Assembly (NCBI GenBank): GCA_021809105.1
Contig: JAKBAM010000016.1
Span: 1 to 54,579 of the forward strand
DNA length: 54,579 nt
Source: Actinomycetes bacterium
GTDB lineage: Bacteria; Actinomycetota; Acidimicrobiia; Acidimicrobiales; Palsa-688
Direction: 5' to 3'
A program made the position numbers and the translations under genes. The notes beneath the pieces were generated by a model, which saw only the letters and a program-made list of their open reading frames with translations, was not told where the DNA came from and did no database searches. This document shows, in pieces, positions 21,645 through 28,852 of this stretch (position 1 is the stretch's first letter; the number at the start of each line of letters is the position of its first letter).

Positions 21645-21875
21645 CTATTGCAAGCGGATGGCGAGAATGACGGTTGTGAAACAGAAGACGACGGCACACA
21701 CGATGGTCGCCCGGTCGAGGTTGCGCTCGACGACGGTCGACCCGGCGGCCGCTGACCCGAGCCCGCCGCCGAACATCTCCGACAAGCCGCCCCCCTTCCC
21801 GCTATGGAGCAGCACCATCACGATGAGCGCCAACGAAACCATGATGTGGATGACGACTACGAGGATGGTCAGCAA
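21645..21875 (-). CDS. secG: Preprotein translocase subunit SecG
   Basis: 76 residues from a TTG start. Two membrane helices (TILVVVIHIMVSLALIVMVL and TIVCAVVFCFTTVILAIRL) flank a cytoplasmic loop LLHSGKGGGLSEMFGGGLGS, the SecG signature. SecG assists SecYE in protein export. Its place after tpiA is standard in Actinobacteria. The TTG start is followed by an ordinary SecG N-terminus; the ribosome-binding site (GAAGGG) is modest. Confidence 0.92.
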   Translation of the reverse strand: MLTILVVVIHIMVSLALIVMVLLHSGKGGGLSEMFGGGLGSAAAGSTVVERNLDRATIVCAVVFCFTTVILAIRLQ

Positions 21876-22014
21876 CAGGTGGGACCCTTCTGTTTCTTAG
21901 CCGACATTCAGGTGGCAGGAAGGCAACTTAGCACCGCGGCTGGCGCGAATGGAGACAGGCGTAATAGCCGAAGCGCGTTCTTGTAACAGACACTCCGGGC
22001 CGTGCCCGTCGTGC

Positions 22015-22797
22015 TCACCCACGGAGCCCGGTCACCAGCCCGGCGAACACCTCGGCGTCCAGGCTGGCACCCCCGACCAGCGCACCGTCCACGTCGGGCA
22101 ACCCGAGCATCTCTCCCAGGTTGTCAGCGGTCACCGATCCGCCGTACTGGATGCGAATGCTGTTGCCGCTCCCCGTACCGTGATCGACCGCCACCGACTC
22201 CCTCAGGGCGGCGGCCACCGACTGCGCATCGTCGGGTGTCGCCGCCTTGCCAGTGCCTATCGCCCAGATCGGCTCGTAGGCGACTACTACCTTGGCCACC
22301 GCTTCCGGGGCGACGCCGGCCAGTGCGGCCCTGAGCTGGCCCACCACCAGGCTCTCGGTGGCACCCGCGTCGCGCTCGGCTTCCCCCTCCCCCACACACA
22401 CGATCGGGATCATCCCCGCCGCCAACACCGCCCTCACCTTCTTGCTGACGGTCTCGTCGGTCTCGCCGAAATGCTGTCGGCGCTCGGAGTGCCCGACGAT
22501 GACGTAAGTGACGTTCAGCTTGGCCAGCATGAGAGCGCTGATCTCGCCGGTGTAAGCCCCTTTGTCCTCCCAATGCACGTCCTGGGCCCCGAGAGCGACC
22601 GGGATCCTGTCGGCATCCAGCACCGTCTGCACCGATCGCAAGGCAGTGAACGGAGGATGGAGCGACACCTCGGTCCGCCGGTGGTCCTCCACGGTCAGAC
22701 TGAAAGCGAACTTCTGCACGAAGGCGATGGCATCAAGGTGCGTGTGGTGCATCTTCCAGTTGCCCGACACCAAGGGCTTGCGGGTCAGCGTGCTCAC
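22015..22797 (-). CDS. tpiA: Triosephosphate isomerase
   Basis: 260 residues from a GTG that overlaps the pgk stop (GTGA). KPLVSGNWKMHHT carries the catalytic Asn/Lys; VIVGHSERRQHFGE holds the catalytic His; VVAYEPIWAIGTGKAATPDD holds the catalytic Glu and loop 6; IQYGGSVTADN and GALVGGASLD bind phosphate. It interconverts dihydroxyacetone phosphate and glyceraldehyde 3-phosphate. It forms the third gene of the gap-pgk-tpiA unit, each joined by 4-nt overlaps. Confidence 0.97.
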   Translation of the reverse strand: MSTLTRKPLVSGNWKMHHTHLDAIAFVQKFAFSLTVEDHRRTEVSLHPPFTALRSVQTVLDADRIPVALGAQDVHWEDKGAYTGEISALMLAKLNVTYVIVGHSERRQHFGETDETVSKKVRAVLAAGMIPIVCVGEGEAERDAGATESLVVGQLRAALAGVAPEAVAKVVVAYEPIWAIGTGKAATPDDAQSVAAALRESVAVDHGTGSGNSIRIQYGGSVTADNLGEMLGLPDVDGALVGGASLDAEVFAGLVTGLRG

Positions 22798-23942
22798 TGG
22801 CGAGAGTCTCGCAAAGCCCTCAGGCCCGGGAGGTCACCCTGCTCCAGGTACTCGAGCGACGCACCGCCCCCGGTGGAGACGTGATCGACCCGATCGGCCA
22901 GCCCGAAGGCGGACAGGGCCGCACCTGAATCCCCGCCACCGACGACGGTAAAGCCCCTGCTGGAAGCCATCGCTTCGGCGACGGCCCGGGTTCCGGCCGC
23001 GAAACGAGGATCCTCGAAGACACCCATGGGCCCGTTCCAGAGCACAGTGGCAGCGTCCGCAATGACATCGGAGAAACGAGCCGCCGTCCCTGGTCCGATG
23101 TCCAGACCGAGCCACCCCGCAGGCACATCTGCCCCGACCTGGCGCACCTCGCCCGACGATGTGGCGTCTGCTCCGAAGCTCCCGTCGGGACTGAGCACGG
23201 TGAGGTCTTCGGGCACCAAGATCGGGGTCGACGCCTCTAGCAGTCGTCCGCAGGCCTCGACCTGGTCGGCCTCCAACAGGGAGGCCCCGACCTGGCGACC
23301 TTGGGCAGCCAGAAAGGTGAAGCACATCCCTCCGCCCACGATCAAGGTGTCGACCTTGCTCAGGAGCGCCTCGATCACACCCAGCTTGTCGCTGACCTTT
23401 GAGCCCCCGATAACGGCGACGAAGGGCCTTCTCGGGCCCTCGAGAAGGGTGTCGAGGACTTCGACCTCTCGGGCCAGCACCCGGCCCGCCGCCGACGGAA
23501 GCCGTTGCGGCGGACCGACGATAGAGGCGTGGATCCGGTGAGCGGCGCCGAAGGCATCGTCCACGTAGAGATCCTGATCTGCGATCAGGCGCTCCACCGT
23601 ACCCGGGGAACCTTTCTCCTCCCCCGGATCGAAGCGCAGGTTCTCCAAGAGCTCGACCCGTCCTGCGTCGGCGCCGGCTGCCTCCAGCAGCTCCATCAGG
23701 CGGATCCTGACCGGGGCCATCGAGTACCTCGGGTCGGGTCGCCCCTTCGGGCGACCGAGATGGCTGCAGGCTGTGACCTTCGCCGCCCCCCGGTCGAGGA
23801 GCCAGGTGATCGTCTCGATCGGTAGCCGGATCCGCAAGTCGTCGGTGATCCGCCCACCGCTCATCGGCACGTTGAAGTCGCACCGGACCAGCACCCGCTT
23901 GCCGTCGGTCGACGGCAAGTCCTCGAGGACGGGCAGCTTCAC
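22794..23942 (-). CDS. pgk: Phosphoglycerate kinase
   Basis: GTG at 23942 overlaps the gap stop by 4 nt and gives 382 residues. Key parts are VLVRCDFNVPMSGGRITDD, CSHLGRPKG, LLENLRFDPGEEKG, FVAVIGGSKVSDK, VLWNGPMGVFEDPRF and FTVVGGGDSGAAL, with a C-terminal VDHVSTGGGASLEYL. It makes ATP from 1,3-bisphosphoglycerate. The family usually has a TVVGGGDS motif and about 390-400 residues, so the protein is slightly short but complete. Confidence 0.97.
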   Translation of the reverse strand: MKLPVLEDLPSTDGKRVLVRCDFNVPMSGGRITDDLRIRLPIETITWLLDRGAAKVTACSHLGRPKGRPDPRYSMAPVRIRLMELLEAAGADAGRVELLENLRFDPGEEKGSPGTVERLIADQDLYVDDAFGAAHRIHASIVGPPQRLPSAAGRVLAREVEVLDTLLEGPRRPFVAVIGGSKVSDKLGVIEALLSKVDTLIVGGGMCFTFLAAQGRQVGASLLEADQVEACGRLLEASTPILVPEDLTVLSPDGSFGADATSSGEVRQVGADVPAGWLGLDIGPGTAARFSDVIADAATVLWNGPMGVFEDPRFAAGTRAVAEAMASSRGFTVVGGGDSGAALSAFGLADRVDHVSTGGGASLEYLEQGDLPGLRALRDSRQ

Positions 23943-24970
23943 TGGTTGGCGCCCCCGACGATGCGCGCCAAGTCGACCAGGCGGTTGCTGTACCCCCACT
24001 CGTTGTCGTACCAGCCGAAGACCTTCACCAGCGACCCGAGCACCATGGTCAGCTGCGAATCGAAGGTACAGCTCGCCGGCGAGCCCACTATGTCGGAAGA
24101 GACGATCGGAGCCGTCTCGTACACCAGGACCTGGGACAGCGGGCCACTTCCAGCCGCAGCCCTGAACGCCTCGTTGACCTCATCAGCAGACACCTCCCGA
24201 CCCAAGATGCCCGTGAAGTCGGTGATGGAGCCGTCGATCACCGGGACCCGGAGGGAGGTGCCATCGAGCTTGCCCTTCATCGCCTCCAGCACCAGGCTGG
24301 TCGCCCGCGCCGCGCCGGTGCTCGACGGCACGATGTTGACTGATGCAGCCCGGGCTCGGCGCAAATCCTTGTGGGCCAGGTCCAGCAGGTTCTGATCGTT
24401 GGTGGAGGCGTGAACGGTCGTCATCAGTCCCTTCTCCACGCCGAACGCGTCGTCGAGGACCTTGATCATCGAGACGAAGCAGTTCGTCGTGCACGACGCG
24501 TTCGACACGATCGTGTGGCTCGACGGGTCGAAGGTCCCCTCGTTGACCCCGATCACGAACGTCGCGTCGGCATCCTTCGAAGGCGCCGAGATGATCACCC
24601 GGGGGGCTCCGGCATCGAGGTGGGCGCCGGCCTTCTGCCTGTCAGTGAAGATCCCGGTGGACTCCACCACGACGTCGACTCCCAAATCGGACCACGGGAG
24701 AGCCTTCGGATCCCGTTCGGCGAACACCTTCACCTCCTGGTCGCCGACGGTGATCGACGTCGGGGTGTGCGATACCTGCGCCCGCAGCGTCCCGTGGGCC
24801 GAGTCGTACTTCAGCAGGTGGGCGTTGGTCCCGGTCGGCACCAAGTCGTTGACCGCAACGACCTCCACGCCGGCCCCCTCGGACGCCATGGTCGCCCTGA
24901 GGAAGTTTCGCCCGATGCGGCCGAAGCCGTTGATCCCCACCCTCACGCGGCGAACCTCTTCAGCCACCAT
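23939..24970 (-). CDS. gap: Glyceraldehyde-3-phosphate dehydrogenase
   Basis: 343 residues; ATG at 24970 follows a GGGAGAG ribosome-binding site. VRVGINGFGRIGRNFLRA is the NAD-binding start; VIISAPSKDAD and SNASCTTNCFVSMIKVLDD contain the catalytic Cys in CTTN; WYDNEWGYSNRLVDL is the conserved end. It oxidises glyceraldehyde 3-phosphate to 1,3-bisphosphoglycerate. First gene of the gap-pgk-tpiA unit. The 182 bp upstream contain no gene, although whiA usually lies between yvcK and gap in Actinobacteria. Confidence 0.97.
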   Translation of the reverse strand: MVAEEVRRVRVGINGFGRIGRNFLRATMASEGAGVEVVAVNDLVPTGTNAHLLKYDSAHGTLRAQVSHTPTSITVGDQEVKVFAERDPKALPWSDLGVDVVVESTGIFTDRQKAGAHLDAGAPRVIISAPSKDADATFVIGVNEGTFDPSSHTIVSNASCTTNCFVSMIKVLDDAFGVEKGLMTTVHASTNDQNLLDLAHKDLRRARAASVNIVPSSTGAARATSLVLEAMKGKLDGTSLRVPVIDGSITDFTGILGREVSADEVNEAFRAAAGSGPLSQVLVYETAPIVSSDIVGSPASCTFDSQLTMVLGSLVKVFGWYDNEWGYSNRLVDLARIVGGANQ

Positions 24971-25152
24971 GATGCTCTCCCTTGCCGGTTCCCGTGGGTG
25001 CCCCCTGACCGGCGGTCCACCGGCGCGGCACCCAAATGGGACCGGCGGGCCGAGCAGCGCCGCTGCTCACCACATGACAGTCGATGGACGTCCTCCCTGG
25101 CAATTGCTGAGCCTGCACCCCCCTTGCGCCGGGTCGACCCTCCCAGCCGACG

Positions 25153-26073
25153 TCAGAGGACCGACCGGAGAGCCGCAGCCAACAGGAAGGGATCGTGGCC
25201 GATCTCGGCATCGCTCGCCAGGTCACATCGCAGCATCCTGAGCTCCGCATCGGTCCTCACCGGAGGCCACTTCGTGGCCGCGTCAGGCGGCGGTGGGTGA
25301 TCGATCCACCACTTGGGATCGAACAGCACCCGATCGACGGCAATCCCGTGCTCGTCGAGAGCTCGTAGGTGATCCGAAGGGCGATACCCGACGGTCTCGG
25401 GGACCTCCGGGCGGAGGTTGCAGACATAGACGCGTCCGCCCTGGCGCGCGGCCAAGGCCGCCGTGATGTCAGGAACCACACATGCCGCGAGCACGCTGGT
25501 AAATAGGCTCCCGGGCCCGAGGATCACCTGGTCCGCGCCGGCGATGGCCTCCCCCGCCGCCGCTGGCGCCGGGGCACCCGCGGGGAGAACGTGGAGGTGG
25601 CGCACATCTCCCTGCGCCTCCTGGATACGCACCTGGCCTCGAACCTCGACACCGTCCAGGTCGCCAGCGAGATCGACGGCGGCGAGCGTGGCCGGCAGGA
25701 CACGAGCGCCCGCGTGGAGCAGCTCGGCCGCCAGTCGCAGAGCCTCGCCGAAATCCCCGGTGACGCCCGCCAGGCCGGCGATGACGAGGTTGCCAAGAGC
25801 GTGACCTGACAGATCGCCCCCCGCTTCCTCGGGGAAGCGGTACTCGAAGGCGGCGGCCCAAGGCGAGTTGGGCTCGGCCACCGCCACGAGGCAGCGCCGC
25901 AGGTCGCCGGGCGCGGGAATGGCGAACTGGCGACGAAGCCGACCGCTCGAACCGCCGTCGTCGGCGACCGACACGATAGCCGTCAGATCTCCGGCGTAGG
26001 TGCGAGCGGCCCGCAGGGTGGCAGCGAGGCCGTGCCCTCCGCCGATCGCCACGACCCGGGGACCCTCCCTCAA
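25153..26073 (-). CDS. yvcK: YvcK/CofD-family gluconeogenesis factor
   Basis: 306 residues from a TTG overlapping the rapZ stop (TTGA). VVAIGGGHGLAATLRAARTY and VSVADDGGSSGRLRRQF are the nucleotide-binding motifs of YvcK; LSGHALGNLVIAGL and DQVILGPGSLFTSVLA match the rest of the fold shared with 2-phospho-L-lactate transferase. YvcK binds UDP-sugars and influences cell-wall synthesis and growth on gluconeogenic carbon; no enzymatic activity is established. It sits in the conserved uvrC-rapZ-yvcK arrangement. A later GTG (VVAIGGG) is an alternative start. Confidence 0.93.
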   Translation of the reverse strand: MREGPRVVAIGGGHGLAATLRAARTYAGDLTAIVSVADDGGSSGRLRRQFAIPAPGDLRRCLVAVAEPNSPWAAAFEYRFPEEAGGDLSGHALGNLVIAGLAGVTGDFGEALRLAAELLHAGARVLPATLAAVDLAGDLDGVEVRGQVRIQEAQGDVRHLHVLPAGAPAPAAAGEAIAGADQVILGPGSLFTSVLAACVVPDITAALAARQGGRVYVCNLRPEVPETVGYRPSDHLRALDEHGIAVDRVLFDPKWWIDHPPPPDAATKWPPVRTDAELRMLRCDLASDAEIGHDPFLLAAALRSVL

Positions 26074-26915
26074 CGGCCGATGTCCCGGTGGTGGACCCCG
26101 GGCTCGAACCCGTGAGCCCGAACGCGCCGGGCAAGCTCCTCGGCAATGGTGACCGAACGGTGGCGACCGCCGGTACAGCCGACGGCAATGGTCAGGTACG
26201 ACTTGCCCTCCTTGACATAGGCGGGCAGCAAGAAGGCGAGCAGGTCGTCCAGCTTGGTGACGAAGCGCTGTGCGTCGTCCGTGCCGAGCACGTAGTCCCG
26301 CACCGGCGGGTCGAGGCCGGTGAGAGGTCGCAGCTCTTCCACCCAGTGCGGGTTCGGCAGGAACCGGCAGTCGAAGACGCTGTCAACATCCAGGGGCACG
26401 CCATGCTTGAATCCGAAGCTCATCATCGACACCTGCATGGACTCGAACTCGTTGGCTGTAAATAGGTCGTTGAGCCGTTCCCGAAGCTGGTGCACGTTGA
26501 GCTCGCTGGTGTCCACCACGACATCAGCGAGCTCCCGGATCGGCTGGAGACGCTCCCGCTCCATAGCGATGGCCTCGGTCACCCCCTCCCGCCCGAGGGG
26601 ATGCCGGCGGCGGGTGCCCTCGAAGCGCCTGACCAGGACCTCGTCCGAGGCCTCCAGGAACAGCACCTTCACCCTCGAGCCCACCCGCAGCTGGGTGACG
26701 GCGGCCTTCAGGTCCTCGAGCTGGCCGGCGTCACGCCCCACCACCAGGGCGATGCGGTCGGTCTCGCTGCCGGGCGCCCCCACCAGCTCCGCCACCTTGG
26801 TGATGAGGGCAGTCGGCATGTTGTCGATGACGAACCAGCCCATGTCCTCCAGGGTGGCGCCCGCTTGGGAGCGACCCGCTCCCGACAGCCCGGTGATGAT
26901 CAGGTACTCGGCCAC
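26070..26915 (-). CDS. rapZ: RapZ-family RNase adapter / nucleotide-binding protein
   Basis: GTG at 26915 gives 281 residues; the open frame extends upstream, but that part is not conserved in the family. EYLIITGLSGAGRSQAG is the Walker A region (GAGRS rather than GKS, as in many actinobacterial members) and WFVIDNMPTALI is the characteristic second motif. The C-terminal domain has MSFGFKHGVPLDVDSVFDCR, FLPNPHWVEELRPLTG and IAVGCTGGRHRSVTIAEEL. In enterobacteria RapZ controls glucosamine 6-phosphate synthesis through small RNAs; the actinobacterial role is less clear. It overlaps yvcK by 4 nt. Confidence 0.93.
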   Translation of the reverse strand: MAEYLIITGLSGAGRSQAGATLEDMGWFVIDNMPTALITKVAELVGAPGSETDRIALVVGRDAGQLEDLKAAVTQLRVGSRVKVLFLEASDEVLVRRFEGTRRRHPLGREGVTEAIAMERERLQPIRELADVVVDTSELNVHQLRERLNDLFTANEFESMQVSMMSFGFKHGVPLDVDSVFDCRFLPNPHWVEELRPLTGLDPPVRDYVLGTDDAQRFVTKLDDLLAFLLPAYVKEGKSYLTIAVGCTGGRHRSVTIAEELARRVRAHGFEPGVHHRDIGR

Positions 26916-27020
26916 GCCCCCATTGTCGCGGGGATCTTCCAGCCGCGAGGACAGCATCATCCAAGCCTGGGCGCGGGGGACCCCCACCCGAAGGCGTTCG
27001 AGGAGGGCGGACTCCGTTCC

Positions 27021-27059
27021 GTGTTGATTCACCCGGCGATTCGCTGGGTGGATCAACAT
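27021..27059. promoter_or_regulatory. 12-bp hairpin between rapZ and the divergent DUF559 gene
   Basis: GTTGATTCACCC (27023-27034), an 11-nt loop, then GGGTGGATCAAC (27046-27057) pair with one T-G wobble; the flanking bases extend the stem. It sits 106 nt before the rapZ start and 80 nt before the DUF559 start. An operator or RNA structure is possible. Confidence 0.4.
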
Positions 27060-27124
27060 CAGATGAGTCCGAATGGTCTGGCGACGACCAGTCAGGGACG
27101 TCGCAATTGGTCAGCTACATGCTT

Positions 27125-27136
27125 TAGAATGTTTTC
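27125..27136 (+). promoter_or_regulatory. -10 box of a leaderless promoter (DUF559 gene)
   Basis: TAGAAT at 27125-27130 lies 6 nt before the ATG at 27137, in a locally AT-rich patch (TTTAGAATGTTTTC). The -35 region is weak. Confidence 0.5.
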
Positions 27137-28099
27137 ATGGCTTTTGATGATGCGCCAGTGGCGAGATGGCTGGCGACCCACAACGGGGTCGTCACCCGAT
27201 CCAGAGCACGGCAGATCGGCATGACCGAATCGATGATCGACGACCGACTCCGTAGCCGCCGGTGGACCGCTCTACATCGCGGTGTGTATGCCGAGCGGGC
27301 AAGTGCCCCCACCGAGACCAGGGCATTGGTCGCAGCCTTGGCGGCGGTGGGCCCGGACTCTCAGGCGTCCCACCTGTCCGCAGCGTGGCTGCTCGGCATC
27401 CAGCGGGCGGCACCATCCGCGCCCTGGGTCCTCGCTCCCCCGGGACGCCAGCGGCGACCAACCGGGGTCAAGGTCTTCCGCTCTGCCGTCGCAACCGCCC
27501 CGGTTCACCGCCACGGCCTGCCCTGCACATCCGCGGCTCGGACCCTGATCGACTGTGCCACCGTAGTCCCGGCCGCTGACCTCGCCGATTTGGTGGATCG
27601 GGCCCTGGCCGTCCGGGCCGTGGACATCCCGACGATCTTGCGGGCGCTCGACCCGAACCACGACCCCAGCCGCCGCGCCGGGCGGCGCGCCCTCAGAGCC
27701 GTCCTGGCTGGTCGCGGTCACCTCGGAGGCCCGGCGCCGAGCGTGCTCGAGAGCAGGATGGCGCGCCTGCTCAACCAACTCGGTATACCCCAGCCTCAGG
27801 CGGAGGTACGCGAGACGGTGCAACCGCGCGTATCCAGCGATCCCTACTTAGCGAAGGAATACCGGCTCGACTTCGCGTGGCCCGACGGTCGCCTCGCCGT
27901 CGAGGTCGACGGCTACGCGTGGCATTCCTCGCCGGACCAGATGCGCCGGGACCAGCGTCGGCGCAACAGCCTGATCCAATCGGGCTGGATCGTCCTGGTC
28001 TACACCTGGCGAGATGTCACGGAGGAGCCCAGGCGGGTCGGCGAGCAGATCAGCGCCGCCTACCGCCGGGCGACGTCTCGTCGACGCCTGACGGCGTGA
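27137..28099 (+). CDS. AbiEi-type wHTH plus DUF559 endonuclease-like protein
   Basis: 320 residues. The N-terminal part (VARWLATHNGVVTRSRARQI, RRWTALHRGVYA) is the winged-helix domain seen in AbiEi-4-type antitoxin proteins. The middle (HGLPCTSAARTLIDCATVVP) is the conserved linker. The C-terminal part (residues 220-305: EYRLDFAWPDGRLAVEVDGY, then RRDQRRRNSLIQSGWIVLVY) is a DUF559 domain of the Vsr/PD-(D/E)XK fold with the D...ExD acidic pattern. These fused proteins are multi-copy in actinobacterial genomes; DNA cleavage is inferred, not shown. It interrupts the minus-strand core cluster between uvrC and rapZ and overlaps the convergent methyltransferase gene by 50 nt. Confidence 0.8.
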   Translation: MAFDDAPVARWLATHNGVVTRSRARQIGMTESMIDDRLRSRRWTALHRGVYAERASAPTETRALVAALAAVGPDSQASHLSAAWLLGIQRAAPSAPWVLAPPGRQRRPTGVKVFRSAVATAPVHRHGLPCTSAARTLIDCATVVPAADLADLVDRALAVRAVDIPTILRALDPNHDPSRRAGRRALRAVLAGRGHLGGPAPSVLESRMARLLNQLGIPQPQAEVRETVQPRVSSDPYLAKEYRLDFAWPDGRLAVEVDGYAWHSSPDQMRRDQRRRNSLIQSGWIVLVYTWRDVTEEPRRVGEQISAAYRRATSRRRLTA

Positions 28100-28838
28100 C
28101 CAGTTTTTCTGCGCGCAGGAGGAGCAGCCGAGGGATGGTGGCAGCATTCTCGTACTCCGCGGCCCGGGCGAGGAACCCGGGCGGGGGCGCCGGCTCCTCC
28201 ATGCGGGTGACGTACAGGCCATTGCGCGCCATGGCGTTGACGTAGCGGGAAACCGGTCGGTGGATGAAGGGAATGAAAACATCCTTGTCCACCTCCTCTA
28301 CCCCCTCGTCCTCGATGAGGTACGGCCCGATCCGCCAGTACTGCTCGTCGAGGATGTGGTCGTCGATCCACCCCGAGCCGGGTGTCTGGAGAAGCGGATG
28401 GTTGAGCATGAACACGAACCTGCCGCCGGGTGCCAGCACCCTGGCCACCTCCGCGATGGCACCGTCTACGTCGACTACGTGCTCGAAGACCAGACAAGCG
28501 ACCGCTGCGTCGAACGATTCGGCTGAGAACGGCAGCGTCGCTGCCCCAGCCCGGGCCAGCAGCGAAGGACCACCCCGCACCGGACGCCGGGAGGCCGCAG
28601 CAGTGAGCTGAGCCCAGGTTGGATCGATCCCGATCGCCCGCTCGACACCCGGCAGGGCCGACGCGAGGCGCGTGATCTGGCCCTCGCCGCATCCAACATC
28701 GAGGATCCTGGAGGAACCGGCGAGGTGTTCGGCGGCCAGGGGGAGCAGCTGCTCGGCGTACTCGGCATCAGCACCTTCCGTGAAGCCCTCCTGCCACCAC
28801 CCGGCATTGATCTCCCACAATTGGTCGCGCTCGTCCAC
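28050..28838 (-). CDS. Class I SAM-dependent methyltransferase
   Basis: GTG at 28838, 14 nt after the uvrC stop, gives 262 residues: VDERDQLWEINAGWWQEGFT, SRILDVGCGEGQITRLAS (motif I), AIGIDPTWAQL (motif II), SFDAAVACLVFEHVVDVDGA (motif IV) and LAPGGRFVFMLNHPLLQTPG. The protein uses S-adenosylmethionine; the acceptor is unknown, and the methyltransferase-11-like core suggests a small molecule or lipid-type substrate. It is probably cotranscribed with uvrC. Its 3' end overlaps the DUF559 gene by 50 nt tail to tail. Confidence 0.88.
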   Translation of the reverse strand: MDERDQLWEINAGWWQEGFTEGADAEYAEQLLPLAAEHLAGSSRILDVGCGEGQITRLASALPGVERAIGIDPTWAQLTAAASRRPVRGGPSLLARAGAATLPFSAESFDAAVACLVFEHVVDVDGAIAEVARVLAPGGRFVFMLNHPLLQTPGSGWIDDHILDEQYWRIGPYLIEDEGVEEVDKDVFIPFIHRPVSRYVNAMARNGLYVTRMEEPAPPPGFLARAAEYENAATIPRLLLLRAEKLVTPSGVDETSPGGRRR

Positions 28839-28852
28839 TGGTCGCAGCCTAG

